A DNA stretch of 64,000 bases from Clavelina lepadiformis (Eukaryota > Chordata > Ascidiacea > Aplousobranchia > Clavelinidae), in contig NC_135243.1 of the NCBI RefSeq assembly GCF_947623445.1, positions 14,820,501-14,884,500 on the forward strand, read 5' to 3'. Shown here in pieces: positions 12,591-21,433 of this stretch; within the stretch, counting starts at the first letter, position 1; the number at the start of each line of letters is the position of its first letter. The position numbers were made by a program, and so were the translations under genes. The notes beneath the pieces are model-generated. The model worked only from the letters and a program-made list of their open reading frames with translations, was not told the origin of the DNA and did no database searches.

Positions 12591-13994
12591 ATAGGAAATT
12601 CAAAAAAGCAAATAGTTGCTAAAAATTGAATTGAAATATACAGCATGACTAAAATGCTTACAACACCCGGTATTCCCAAGCGGTCACCCATCCAAGTAAT
12701 AACCGGGCCCGAGGTTGCTTAACTTCCGAGATCGAACGAGATCGGGTCTACTCAACCTGGTATGGTCGTAGACGATTTCAAATGAAGGAAAATGGTCTTT
12801 CCAATTCTAATTCGATTGCATAGGAAATTCAAAAAAGCAAATAGTTGCTATAAATTTGATTGAAATATACAGCATGAATAAAATGCTTACAACACCCGGT
12901 ATTCCCAGGCGGTCACCCATCCAAGTACTAACCGGGCCCGAGGTTGCTTAACTTCCGAGATCGAACGAGATCAGGTCTGCCCAACCTGGTATGGTCGTAG
13001 TTGTATTCAAAAGAAAGAAAATGTCATTTTCAATTCTAATTCGATTGCATAGGAAATTCAAAAAAGCAAATAGTTGCTATAAATTTGATAGAAATATACA
13101 GCATGACTAAAATGCTTACAACACCCGGTATTCCCAAGCGGTCACCCATCCAAGCACTAACCGGGCCCGAGGTTGCTTAACTTCCGAGATCGGGTCTACT
13201 CAACCTGGTATGGTCGTAGGCGATTTCAAATGAAAGAAAATGGTTTTTTTATTTATAATTCGTTTGCATAGGAAATTCAAAATCACAAACAGTTGCTATA
13301 TATTTAATTGAAATATACAGCATGACTAAATTGCTTACAAAACCCGGTATTCCTAGGCGGTCACAAATCCAAGTACTAACCGGGCCCGAGATTGCTTAAC
13401 TTCCGAGATTGGGTCTACTCAACCTGGTATGGTCGAAGGCAATTTGAAAAGAAAGAAAATGGCTTTTTTAATTTTAATTCGATTATATAAGGAATATAAA
13501 AACGCAAAGAGTTGCTATAAAAATAATTGAATTATACATCATGACTAAAATGCTTACAACACCCGGTATTCCCAGGCGGTCACCCATCCAAGTACTAACC
13601 GGGCCCGAGGTTGATTAACTTCCGAGATCGAACGAGATCGGGTCTACTCAACCTGGTATTGTCGTACGCGATTTCAAATGAAAGAAAATGGCGTATTCAA
13701 TTCTAATTCGATTGCATAGGAAATTCAAAAAAGCAAATAGTTGCTATAAATTTGATAGAAATATACAGCATGACTGAAATGCTTACAAAACCCGGTATAA
13801 CCAGGCAATCACCCATCCAAGTATTAACCGGGCCCGAGGTTGCTTAACTTCCGAGATCGGGTCTACTCAACCTGGTATGGTCGTAGGCGTTTTAAAATGA
13901 AAGAAAATGGCTTTTTTAATTATAATTCGATTGCATAGGAAATTCAAAATCACAAATAGTTGCTATTAATTTAATTGAAATATACAGCATGACT

Positions 13995-13998
13995 AAAA
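13995..13998 (-). terminator. Pol III T-run terminator (representative)
   Basis: Four T on the minus strand (GCATTTTAGTC), starting two bases after the gene end. Almost every unit keeps it. Some spacers read AATTTAG instead, reducing the run to three. Confidence 0.75.
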
Positions 13999-14019
13999 TG
14001 CTTACAACACCCGGTATTC

Positions 14020-14038
14020 CCAGGCGGTCACCCATCCA
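14020..14038 (-). promoter_or_regulatory. 5S internal promoter box C (representative)
   Basis: TGGATGGGTGACCGCCTGG on the minus strand, about nt 80-98 of the gene, the TFIIIA contact region of type 1 Pol III promoters. Recurrent array variants here are GTGTGACC, TTTGTGACC, GGTTGACC and GGGTGACTG. Confidence 0.8.
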
Positions 14039-14052
14039 AGTACTAACCGGGC

Positions 14053-14068
14053 CCGAGGTTGCTTAACT
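14053..14068 (-). promoter_or_regulatory. 5S internal promoter box A (representative)
   Basis: On the minus strand AGTTAAGCAACCTCGG, about nt 50-65 of the gene. By family knowledge this is box A of the type 1 Pol III promoter, bound with TFIIIA and TFIIIC. It is present in nearly all units at the same place, including the 10-nt deletion class, where the deletion lies 5' of it. Confidence 0.8.
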
Positions 14069-16444
14069 TCCGAGATCGAACGAGATCGGGTCTACTCAAC
14101 CTGGTATGGTCGTAGGCGATTTCAAATGAAAGAAAATGGCATTTTCAAGTATAATTCCATTGCATAGGAAATTGAAAAACGCAAACAGTTGCTAGACATT
14201 TCATTGAGAGATACAGCATGACTAAAATGCTTACAACACCCGGTATTCCCAGGCGGTCAACCATCCAAGTACTAGCAGGGCCCGAGGTTGCTTAAATTCC
14301 GAGATCGTATCTACTCAACCTGGTATGGACGTAGACGATTTCAAATGAAAGAAAATGGTCTTTCCAATTCTAATTCGATTGCATAGGAAATTCAAAAAAG
14401 CAAATAGTTGCTATAAATTTGATTGAAATATACAGCATGTCTAAAATGCTTACAGCACCCGGTATTCCCAGGCGGTCACCCATCCAAGTACTAACCGGGC
14501 CAGAGGTTGCTTAAATTCCGAGATAGTATCTACTCAACCTGGTATGGTCGTAGGCGTTTTAAAATGAAAGAAAATGGCTTTTTTAATTATAATTCGATTG
14601 CATAGGAAATTCAAAATCACAAATAGTTGCTATTAATTTAATTGAAATATACAGCATGACTAAAATGCTTACAACACACGGTATTCCCAGGCGGTCACCC
14701 ATCCAAAAACTAACCGGGCCCGAGGTTGCTTAACTTCCGAGATCGAACGAGATCGGGTCTACTCAACCCGGTATGGTCGTAGGCAAATTCAAAAGAAAGA
14801 AAATGGCATTTTCAATTATAATTCGATTGCAAAGGAAATACAAAAACGCAAACAGTTGCTATAAAAATAATTGAAATATACAGCATGACTAAAATGCTTA
14901 CAACACCCGGTATTCATAGGCAGTCACCCATCCAACTACTTACCGGGCCCGAGAATGCTTAACTTCCGAGATCGAACGAGATCGGGCCTACTCAACCTGG
15001 TATGGTCGTAGGCGATTTCAAAAGAAAGAAAATGGCTTTATGAATTCTAATTCGATTGCATAGGAAATTCAAAAAAGCAAATAGTTGCTAAAAATTGAAT
15101 TGAAATATACAGCATGACTAAAATGCTTATAACACCCGGTATTCCCAGGCGGTCACCAATCCAAGTTATAACAGGGCCCGAGGTTGCTTAACTTCCGAGA
15201 TCGAACGAGATCGGGTCTACTCAACCTGGTATGGTCGTAGACGATTTCAAATGAAGGAAAATTGTCTTTCCAATTCTAATTCGATTGCATAGGAAATACA
15301 AAAACGCAAACAGTTGCTATAAATTTGATTGAAATATACAGCATGAATAAAATGCTTACAACACCCGTTATTCCCAGGCGGTCACCCATCCAAGTACTAA
15401 CCGGGCCCGAGGTTGCTTAACTTCCGAGATCGAACGAGAACAGGTCTGCTCAGCCTGGTATGGTCGTAGTTGATTTCAAAAGAAAGAAAATGTCATTTTC
15501 AATTCTAATTCGATTGCATAGGAAATTCAAAAAAGCAAATAGTTGCTATAAGTTTGATAGAAATAAACAGCATGACTAAAATGCTTACAACACCCGGTAT
15601 TCCCAGGCGGTCACCCATCCAAGCACTAACCGGGCCCGAGGTTGCTTAACTTCCGAGATCGGGTTTACTCAACCTGGTATGGTCGTAGGCGATTTGAAAT
15701 GAAAGAAAATGGCTTTTTTATTTATAATTCGTTTGCATAGGAAATTCAAAATCACAAACAGTTGCTATATATTTAATTGAAATATACAGCTTGACTAAAT
15801 TGCTTACAAAACCCGGTATTCCTAGGCGGTCACAAATCCAAGTACTAACCGGGCCCGAGGTTGCTTAACTTCCGAGATCGGGTCTACTCAACCTGGTATG
15901 GTCGTAGGCGATTTCAAATGAAAGAAAAATGGCCTTTTCAATTCTAATTCGATTGCATAGGAAATTCAAAAAGGCAAAAAGTTGTTATAAATTTGATTGA
16001 AATATACAGCATGACTAAAATGCTTACAACACCCGGTATTCCCAGGCAATCACCCATCCAAGTACTAACAGGGCCCGAGGTTGCTTAACATCCGAGATCG
16101 AACGAGATCGGGTCTACTCAACCTAGTATGGTCGAGGGCAATTTGAAAAGAAAGAAAATGGCTTTTTTAATTTTAATTCGATTATATAAGGAATATAAAA
16201 ACGCAAAGAGTTGCTATAAAAATAATTGAATTGTACATCATGACTAAAATGCTTACAACACCCGGTATTCCCAGGCGGACACCCATCCAAGTACTAACCG
16301 GGCCCGAGGTTGCTTAACTTCCGAGATCGAACGAGATCGGGTCTACTCAACCTGGTATTGTCGTAGGCGATTTCAAATGAAAGAAAATGGCGTTTTCAAT
16401 TCTTATTCGATTGCATAGGAAAATCAAAAAAACAAATAGTTGCT

Positions 16445-16452
16445 ATAAATTT
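16445..16452. repeat. Target-site duplication of element A, left
   Basis: ATAAATTT, repeated at 19169-19176; one copy only in the empty paralogous site at 26282-26289. Confidence 0.88.
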
Positions 16453-16738
16453 CGTGACCCGACACCTTATCGAAAGACACTTTATCGAACGACACTTAAT
16501 CGAACGACACTTTATCGAAAGACACTTAATCGAACGACACCTGATTGAAACGACACCTGATCGAAACGACAGTTGATCGAAAGACACTTTATCGAACCGA
16601 AAGTTGATCAAACGACACTTTATCGAACCGACAGTTACTCAAAACGACAGTTGATCGAACGACACTTTATCGAACCGACAGTTCAAGCAAGATTTTTGCG
16701 TGTTTCTCAAACATTGAAACAATGGGTCATTGTGATGT
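16453..16738. repeat. Element A left terminal inverted repeat
   Basis: 286 bp. After the first seven bases it is the inverted match of 18883-19168. The outer ~230 bp are strings of short subrepeats (ATCGAACGACACTTT, ATCGAAACGACAG and similar); the inner ~60 bp read TTCAAGCAAGATTTTTGCG to TGTGATGT without subrepeats. Subrepeats of this kind may be transposase binding sites (inference). Confidence 0.88.
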
Positions 16739-17278
16739 TCAGCTATCTGTCCATGTTTGTTTGATAAAGTTAGATTTTGTAATTTTTGAGATATTGTGAT
16801 ATTTATATAATTTTGCTCTCTCTCCGCATTGAAACGTATTACTCATTTACGCACCAATAACTTGACTAACTATTCTTTTTCGTTCTCTTTTCACAGCGGG
16901 GGCGCGGCGTAACAAGAAGAATTTATAGAAATGTGTCACTTTTAGAAATACCTAATTTACACTAAATTCACTTTCTTTAGTTTTACAATTATGATGTATA
17001 CAGGAAGCCAGATGATGTTTCTACTAACCTGTAATAATCTCATCGTCTACGACGCATAGGTTTCTAGTAATTAACGATTGCAAATGTGTGTGCGGGGTTG
17101 GCCACACCTAGTTTTTTTAGTAAACTCGCGAGCCTGGTTAGGATAGGGTTAAAAGATCCACAATTTATTGAAACAACTGACGATATGCACTGTTAAAAGA
17201 ACGACAATTTATTAAAAGAACTGACAACATGCACTGTTAAAAGCACGACAACTGACGAAGTGCACATTTCAATCGCAT
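16739..17278. other. Non-coding 3' region of element A
   Basis: About 540 bp between the left TIR and the transposase remnant. It contains a CT-rich stretch, a short GC-rich patch (GCGGGGGCGCGGCG) and, near 17150-17260, two or three copies of a ~45-bp motif with TTTAACAGTGCAT-type cores (read on minus). No open frame of note. It is the mirror image of 22790-23338 in element B. Confidence 0.7.
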
Positions 17279-17968
17279 TCATTTAATCACAAGTTGTGTG
17301 CAATTGCTCGAAGATAACTTTTTATGTCCATATTTGTTGTCAGATTTGTTCTCGGTAACGGTGTATACGAGTGGCACCGTGCGATTTTCATCGACCAGCG
17401 CGTGTATCGTGTACAGCTGGTATCCAAGTGGGGCAACATCGAATGTACCGTCACAAAACCAATTAGCGCATTTGTTCAGTATATCCAGATTCTTTTGAGA
17501 CGCAAACATATAGAATTCGTTCTCATCGTCTTCCTCGATAACGAAGGCTTCTCCCCTCGGTGTCACGCGGAGTTCATCCATCAAGCCGATTCCTTCTGGA
17601 CATACGCGCTTTCGCTGTATCATCCGCTTTAATGATGTTGCTTTAGGGAGAGCACCAGCGGTGGCTAAGGATATATCCTGCGTTTCCCTCTGAATAATGT
17701 TTGAGGTACGTTCATCTGAATTGATTGCTCGATCTCGCATGCTGGCTTGTGCTCTTGCAACTATAACACGTGCAGGGTTTGGTGGATGACTGTGTTCAGA
17801 TGGTGCTCTCTTGAGGCTGTCGTCCTCGGCTGTGGATAGACGGCTTTTGCATTTGAGGTAGTCCTCACATCTCCAGTAAGTTACGCCATTTGTTGTTTTG
17901 TCACGAACGTACAAGAAACCGTCCAAGGCCAACTTTCGTTTGCCTTTATCACTTAAAATGAATTCCAT
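17279..17968 (-). pseudogene. Deleted MULE transposase of element A
   Basis: Same start (MEFILSDKGK) and same first ~210 residues as the transposase of element B: an N-terminal FLYWCH-type zinc finger followed by the beginning of the DDE domain up to the first Asp (CDGTFD). Then, about codon 216, some 675 bp are missing relative to B. The join puts the old 3' end in another frame, so the last ~20 residues (DNKYGHKK...) are new and end at a stop. The second Asp, the CLFHFGQC motif and the catalytic Glu are lost, so it cannot be catalytic. It might still make a DNA-binding fragment that competes with the full protein, a known way for deleted copies to act as repressors (inference). Confidence 0.87.
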
Positions 17969-18343
17969 TTCGATATGTATACAATCGTTATTAACGTGGA
18001 AAAAATTACAAGAATTCTTAAGATGTCTAAAATCAAATAGTGTGGAAATGTAAGTATACACAATATGATCAAATAATGTAATTATAATAGTCATATAACT
18101 CATAAATAGGGCAACCAGTTTTTTGACCCAAAAATTTTTAACTTTGACCTTAAAATTTGCAAAGTTTGACCTTTATTTTGCAACTTGCCTCATTGACAAC
18201 TTGATGCCTCATTAATTACCTGATGCCTCATTAATACTATAATTCACACTCACTTCAGTATATTACACCACATTGCTGCAATCTCAATCGTACCAATCAC
18301 AAAAAGAGCAAAATATTTGTGTTCACACTTCAACAACACAGCA

Positions 18344-18532
18344 TTAAAGTGACACTTGATGCTGCTTGCTTTGTGAAAGTTTTTCAACATCTGGTGGCAA
18401 GTCATATGAAGCAAGAGCCAGAACATTTTCTAAATAGGCGTCGGAAATGCGTGATCTTAGCTTGCTTTTCGTGAATTTCATTGTTGAAAACATTTGTTCA
18501 CATGTGTACGTGCTACCAAGCATCGAAGCCAT
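18344..18532 (-). pseudogene. hAT transposase C-terminal fragment inside element A
   Basis: 62 codons reading MASMLGSTYTCEQMFSTMKF, then KSKLRSRISDAYLENVLALA: the hAT C-terminal dimerisation segment (FGSTYxCEQxFSxMK...KxxxRSRLTDxHLE). It is identical in protein to the copy in element B at 20870-21058. The open frame begins just after an in-frame stop, and hAT-like residues continue upstream of it, so this is a broken piece and not a complete small gene. It is unrelated to the MULE transposase. Confidence 0.82.
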
Positions 18533-18882
18533 TTATTTTGCGCTGTCGGTCAAGCTGGGATAAAGACCACTTTCAAGAAGCTACTTTGTGTAAAAGTCAG
18601 ACAGCGACATGCCCCTTGCTATTAAATTTTGCCTTCAATTCCTTACTCTTTGTATCTATAATGACTAGTCTAGTCTACTGTACAGACAATCTCGTACTTA
18701 GTAATTCTCGTGCGTATTCTTGTGATATCTTATTAATATGTGGGCGGGCCGGCCGCCATGCGAAGTCGAACACTTTATGATACAAATATAAAATATAGAT
18801 ATAAAATATAAATCGTAAATAAAATATAAACTTTATGATATATACATCACAATTCATTAATGCACACCATTACAAAGACCGC

Positions 18883-19168
18883 ACATCACAATGGCTCATT
18901 GTTCCAATGTTTGAGAAACACGCTAAAATCTTGCTTGAACTGTCGGTTCGATAAAGTGTCGTTCGATCAACTGTCGTTTTGATTAACTGTCGGTTCGATA
19001 AAATGTCGTTCGATCAGCTGTCGTTTCGATAAAGTGTCTTTCGATCAACTGTCGGCTCGATTAACTGTCGTTCGATAAAGTGTCTTTCGATCAGCTGTCG
19101 TTTCGATCAGGTGTCGTTCGATAAAGTGTCTTTCGATAAAGTGTCTTTCGATAAGGTGTCGTAGTACC
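18883..19168. repeat. Element A right terminal inverted repeat
   Basis: 286 bp, inverted match of the left end, with a different number and order of the GATAAAGTGTC / GATCAACTGTCG subrepeats. It lies on the transposase 5' side. Confidence 0.88.
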
Positions 19169-19176
19169 ATAAATTT
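19169..19176. repeat. Target-site duplication of element A, right
   Basis: ATAAATTT, matching 16445-16452. Confidence 0.88.
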
Positions 19177-19203
19177 GATAGAAATATACAGCATGACTAA
19201 AAT

Positions 19204-19312
19204 GCTTACAAAACCCGGTATTCCCAGGCGGTCACCCATCCAAGTACTAACCGGGCTCGAGGTTTGCTTAACTTCCGAGTTTGGGTCTACTCAACCTGGT
19301 TTGGTCGCAGGC
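19204..19312 (-). rRNA. 5S rRNA-like unit right of element A
   Basis: 109 nt, deletion class with an added base (AAGCAAACCTCGAGCCC) and a GCCTGCGACC start. The same unusual unit recurs near 26318 and, in modified form, near 32730 and 36570, which makes it a useful marker for the large duplicated blocks. Confidence 0.85.
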
Positions 19313-19423
19313 GATTTCAAATGAAAGAAAATGGCTTTTTAAATTAGAATTCGATTGCATAGGAAATTCAAAAAAGAAAACAGTTGCTATATATTTAATT
19401 GAAATATACAGCATGACTAAATT

Positions 19424-19541
19424 GCTTACAACACCCGGTATTCCCAGGCGGTCACACATCCAAGTACTAACAGGGCCCGAGGTTGCTTAACTTCCGAGAT
19501 CGAACGAGATCGGGTCTATTCAACCTGGTATGGTCGTAGGC
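19424..19541 (-). rRNA. 5S rRNA, full-length class
   Basis: 118 nt; carries GTGTGACCGCC in box C and the GGGCCCTGTTAG variant in helix V. Confidence 0.87.
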
Positions 19542-19652
19542 GATTTCAAATGAAAGAAAATGGTCTTTTCAATTCTAATTCGATTGCATAGGAAATTCAA
19601 AAAAGCAAATAGTTGCTATAAATTTTATTGAAAGATACAGCATGACTAAAAT

Positions 19653-19760
19653 GCTTACAGCACCCGGTATTCCCAGGCGGTCACCCATCCAAGTACTAAC
19701 CGGGCCCGAGGTTGCTTAAATTCCGTAATCGTATCTAATCAATCTGGTATGGTCGTAGAT
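19653..19760 (-). rRNA. Degenerate 5S rRNA-like unit
   Basis: 108 nt, deletion class with further changes (ATTAGATACGATTACGG) that spoil the loop A-helix III region. Probably a pseudogene. Confidence 0.8.
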
Positions 19761-19871
19761 GATTTCAAATGAAAGAAAATGGCTTTTTTAATTCTAACTC
19801 GAATGCATAGGAAATTCAAAAACGCAAACCGTTGCTATAAATTTAATTGAAATATACAGCATGACTAAAAT

Positions 19872-19898
19872 GCTTACAAAACCCGGTATTTCCAGGCG
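19872..19898 (-). pseudogene. 5S rRNA remnant: gene almost wholly deleted
   Basis: Only the last ~27 nt of the 5S gene remain (CGCCTGGAAATACC to GTAAGC). They are followed directly by spacer, which begins with a short duplicated motif CAATTTGAAAAGAAGGA. About 90 nt of gene, including box A, are missing. The break lies at an AGGCG/AGGCA match, consistent with deletion between short identical bases. Sister remnants occur at 26985-27011 and 28694-28720. Confidence 0.85.
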
Positions 19899-20027
19899 CA
19901 ATTTGAAAAGAAGGACAATTTGAAAAGAAAGAAAATGGCTTTTTTAATTTTAATTCGATTATATAAGGAATATAAAAACGCAAAGAGTTGCTAAAAATTT
20001 AATTGAAATATACAGCATGACTAAAAT

Positions 20028-20135
20028 GCTTACAACACCCGGTATTCCTAGGCGGACACCCATCCAAGTACTAACCGGGCCCGAGTTTGCTTAACTTCCG
20101 AGATTGGGTCTACTCAACCTGGTATGGTCGAAGGC
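20028..20135 (-). rRNA. 5S rRNA-like unit, 10-nt deletion class
   Basis: 108 nt with GCCTTCGACC start and GGTGTCCGCC in box C. It is the unit before element B and starts the second copy of the roughly 4-kb block. Confidence 0.85.
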
Positions 20136-20246
20136 AATTTGAAAAGAAAGAAAATGGCTTTTTTAATTTTAATTCGATTATATAAGGAATATAAAAACGC
20201 AAAGAGTTGCTATAAAAATAATTGAATTATACATCATGACTAAAAT

Positions 20247-20259
20247 GCTTACAACACCC
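20247..20259 (-). pseudogene. 3' tip of the 5S gene split by element B
   Basis: GGGTGTTGTAAGC, the last 13 nt of a 5S gene. The rest lies beyond element B at 23624-23736. The last eight bases before the element (CAACACCC on plus) are the target duplication. Confidence 0.88.
20252..20259. repeat. Target-site duplication of element B, left
   Basis: CAACACCC, repeated at 23624-23631. A 9-bp reading (CAACACCCG) is also possible because the element's first base is G. Confidence 0.85.
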
Positions 20260-20530
20260 GGTACTACGACACCTAATCGAAAGACACTTTATCGAACGAC
20301 ACCTGATCGAAACGACAGCTGATCGAAAGACACTTTATCGAACGACAGTTAATCGAGCCGACAGTTGATCGAAAGACACTTTATCGAAACGACAGCTGAT
20401 CGAACGACATTTTATCGAACCGACAGTTAATCAAAACGACAGTTGATCGAACGACACTTTATCGAACCGACAGTTCAAGCAAGATTTTAGCGTGTTTCTC
20501 AAACATTGGAACAATGAGCCATTGTGATGT
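20260..20530. repeat. Element B left terminal inverted repeat
   Basis: 271 bp; same subrepeat composition as the right end of element A, about one subrepeat shorter (the two adjacent GAAAGACACTTTATC units are reduced to one). The inner boundary is where similarity to the other end stops, after CATTGTGATGT. Confidence 0.87.
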
Positions 20531-20639
20531 GCGGTCTTTGTAATGGTGTGCATTAATGAATTGTGATGTATATATCATAAAGTTGACGATTTATATTTTA
20601 TATCTATATTTTATATTTGTATCATAAAGTGTTCAATTT

Positions 20640-21058
20640 CGCATGGCGGCCGGCCCGCCCACATATTAATAAGATATCACAAGAATACGCACGAGAATTA
20701 CTAAGTACGAGATTGTCTGTACAGTAGACTAGACTAGTCATTATAGATACAAAGAGTAAGGAATTGAAGGCAAAATTTAATAGCAAGGGGCATGTCGCTG
20801 TCTGACTTTTACACAAAGTAGCTTCTTGAAAGTGGTCTTTATCCCAGCTTGACCGACAGCGCAAAATAAATGGCTTCGATGCTTGGTAGCACGTACACAT
20901 GTGAACAAATGTTTTCAACAATGAAATTCACGAAAAGCAAGCTAAGATCACGCATTTCCGACGCCTATTTAGAAAATGTTCTGGCTCTTGCTTCATATGA
21001 CTTGCCACCAGATGTTGAAAAACTTTCACAAAGCAAGCAGCATCAAGTGTCACTTTAA
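20640..21058 (+). pseudogene. Broken hAT transposase 3' fragment captured in element B
   Basis: The clearest part is 20870-21058 (MASMLGSTYTCEQMFSTMKF..., hAT C-terminal dimerisation segment, stop at 21056-21058). In the same frame upstream, 20792-20866 reads MSLSDFYTK, stop, LLESGLYPSLTDSAK, stop, which fits the residues normally preceding this domain in hAT proteins; stops lie at 20819-20821 and 20867-20869. ELKAKFNSKG further upstream (about 20764-20790) is also hAT-like but in another frame. This gives at least one frameshift and two stops. The left edge is uncertain. It lies on the same strand as the MULE transposase and upstream of it. Either the MULE captured hAT sequence or a hAT element inserted and decayed. 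Confidence 0.78.
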
Positions 21059-21433
21059 TGCTGTGTTGTTGAAGTGTGAACACAAATATTTTGCTCTTTT
21101 TGTGATTGGTACGATTGAGATTGCAGCAATGTGGTGTAATATACTGAAGTGAGTGTGAATTATAGTATTAATGAGGCATCAGATAATTAATGAGGCATCA
21201 AGTTGTCAATGAGGCAAGTTGCAAAATAAAGGTCAAACTTTGCAAATTTTAAGGTCAAAGTTAAAAATTTTTGGGTCAAAAAACTGGTTGCCCTATTTAT
21301 GAGTTATATGACTATTATAATTACATTATTTGATCATATTGTGTATACTTACATTTCCACACTATTTGATTTTAGACATCTTAAGAATTCTTGTAATTTT
21401 TTCCACGTTAATAACGATTGTATACATATCGAA
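21059..21433. other. Non-coding leader between hAT fragment and transposase
   Basis: AT-rich. It contains three AATGAGGCA repeats (about 21168-21216) and GGTCAAA-type repeats before 21290. A possible 3' splice site (TTTGATTTTAG) lies near 21365. The open frame continues upstream of the chosen transposase start to 21299, but that part is AT-rich, hydrophobic and unlike any transposase N-terminus, so it may be untranslated or intronic. The rest could be the 3' untranslated part of the old hAT element (inference). Confidence 0.55.

Larger units (their letters stand above)
14000..14117 (-). rRNA. 5S rRNA, full-length unit matching the array consensus
   Basis: A 118-nt reference copy, chosen because it carries the commonest base at each position I compared. 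On the minus strand it starts GCCTACGACC and ends GTTGTAAGC. Helix II pairs well (AGGTTG with CAACCT) and helix V pairs (CCCGGT with ACCGGG). In helix I, C3 faces A116, a mismatch shared by nearly the whole array. The internal promoter is complete. A virtually identical gene lies at 24067-24184 in the duplicated block. Confidence 0.93.
1..16452 (-). rRNA. Tandem 5S rRNA gene array, segment 1 (about 73 units)
   Basis: Head-to-tail 5S rRNA genes, each read on the minus strand from GCCTACGACC to GTTGTAAGC, with spacers of about 110 bp. Units measured at the start of the window are 229 bp for the full form and 219 bp for the form lacking 10 nt. The product would be the 5S RNA of the large ribosomal subunit, made by RNA polymerase III. 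The internal box A (GTTAAGCAACCTCGG) and box C (TGGATGGGTGACCGCCTGG) are recognisable in most units, and TTTT follows the gene by one base. No other gene is visible in this segment; the few open frames of 60-75 codons are readings through 5S genes. The unit count is an estimate from length. Confidence 0.95.
16453..19168 (-). mobile_element. MULE element A, internally deleted copy (2716 bp)
   Basis: Mutator-like DNA transposon inserted in a 5S spacer. Ends are CGTGACCCGACACC (left) and GGTGTCGTAGTACC (right), flanked by the 8-bp target duplication ATAAATTT (16445-16452 and 19169-19176). The inverted repeats are 286 bp each. The element reads on the minus strand and carries a transposase gene with a large internal deletion plus a hAT transposase fragment. 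The empty target with single ATAAATTT and matching flanks is at 26282-26289. It cannot make full transposase but keeps both ends, so could be mobilised in trans (inference). Confidence 0.92.
19169..20259 (-). rRNA. 5S rRNA array segment 2, between MULE elements A and B
   Basis: A short stretch of the same array between two oppositely oriented transposons. It holds four near-complete 5S genes, one unit whose gene is almost completely deleted (19872-19898), and the 3' tip of the gene split by element B (20247-20259). With the flanks of A it continues the array without a break once the transposon and one target duplication are removed. Confidence 0.95.

Noticed and set aside
16453-16700. CRISPR-like array in the regularly spaced short repeats
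   Set aside because: No constant repeat with unique spacers; the words are variants of one another, form inverted ends of a transposon, and the genome is eukaryotic.
16396-16764. Frames rich in RCRSIKCLSIKC or ERHFIEPT repeats (also 23465-23665, 51892-52116, 52923-53105, 19045-19239)
   Set aside because: These are translations of the TIR subrepeats; no start context or known domain.
17298-17632. Frames opposite the transposase (also 21770-22000, 22088-22459, 22335-22640)
   Set aside because: Antisense or out-of-frame shadows of the MULE transposase, which has clear domain motifs in its own frame.
20622-20921. 99-codon frame opposite the hAT fragment (also 18481-18780)
   Set aside because: The opposite strand carries the recognisable hAT segment. 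The frame is kept in both copies only because the copies are nearly identical.
21299-21433. N-terminal extension of the transposase (45 residues from an upstream Met)
   Set aside because: AT-rich and hydrophobic, with no similarity to MULE proteins; the zinc finger starts right after the downstream Met. A splice acceptor may lie inside. Not excluded, but not favoured.
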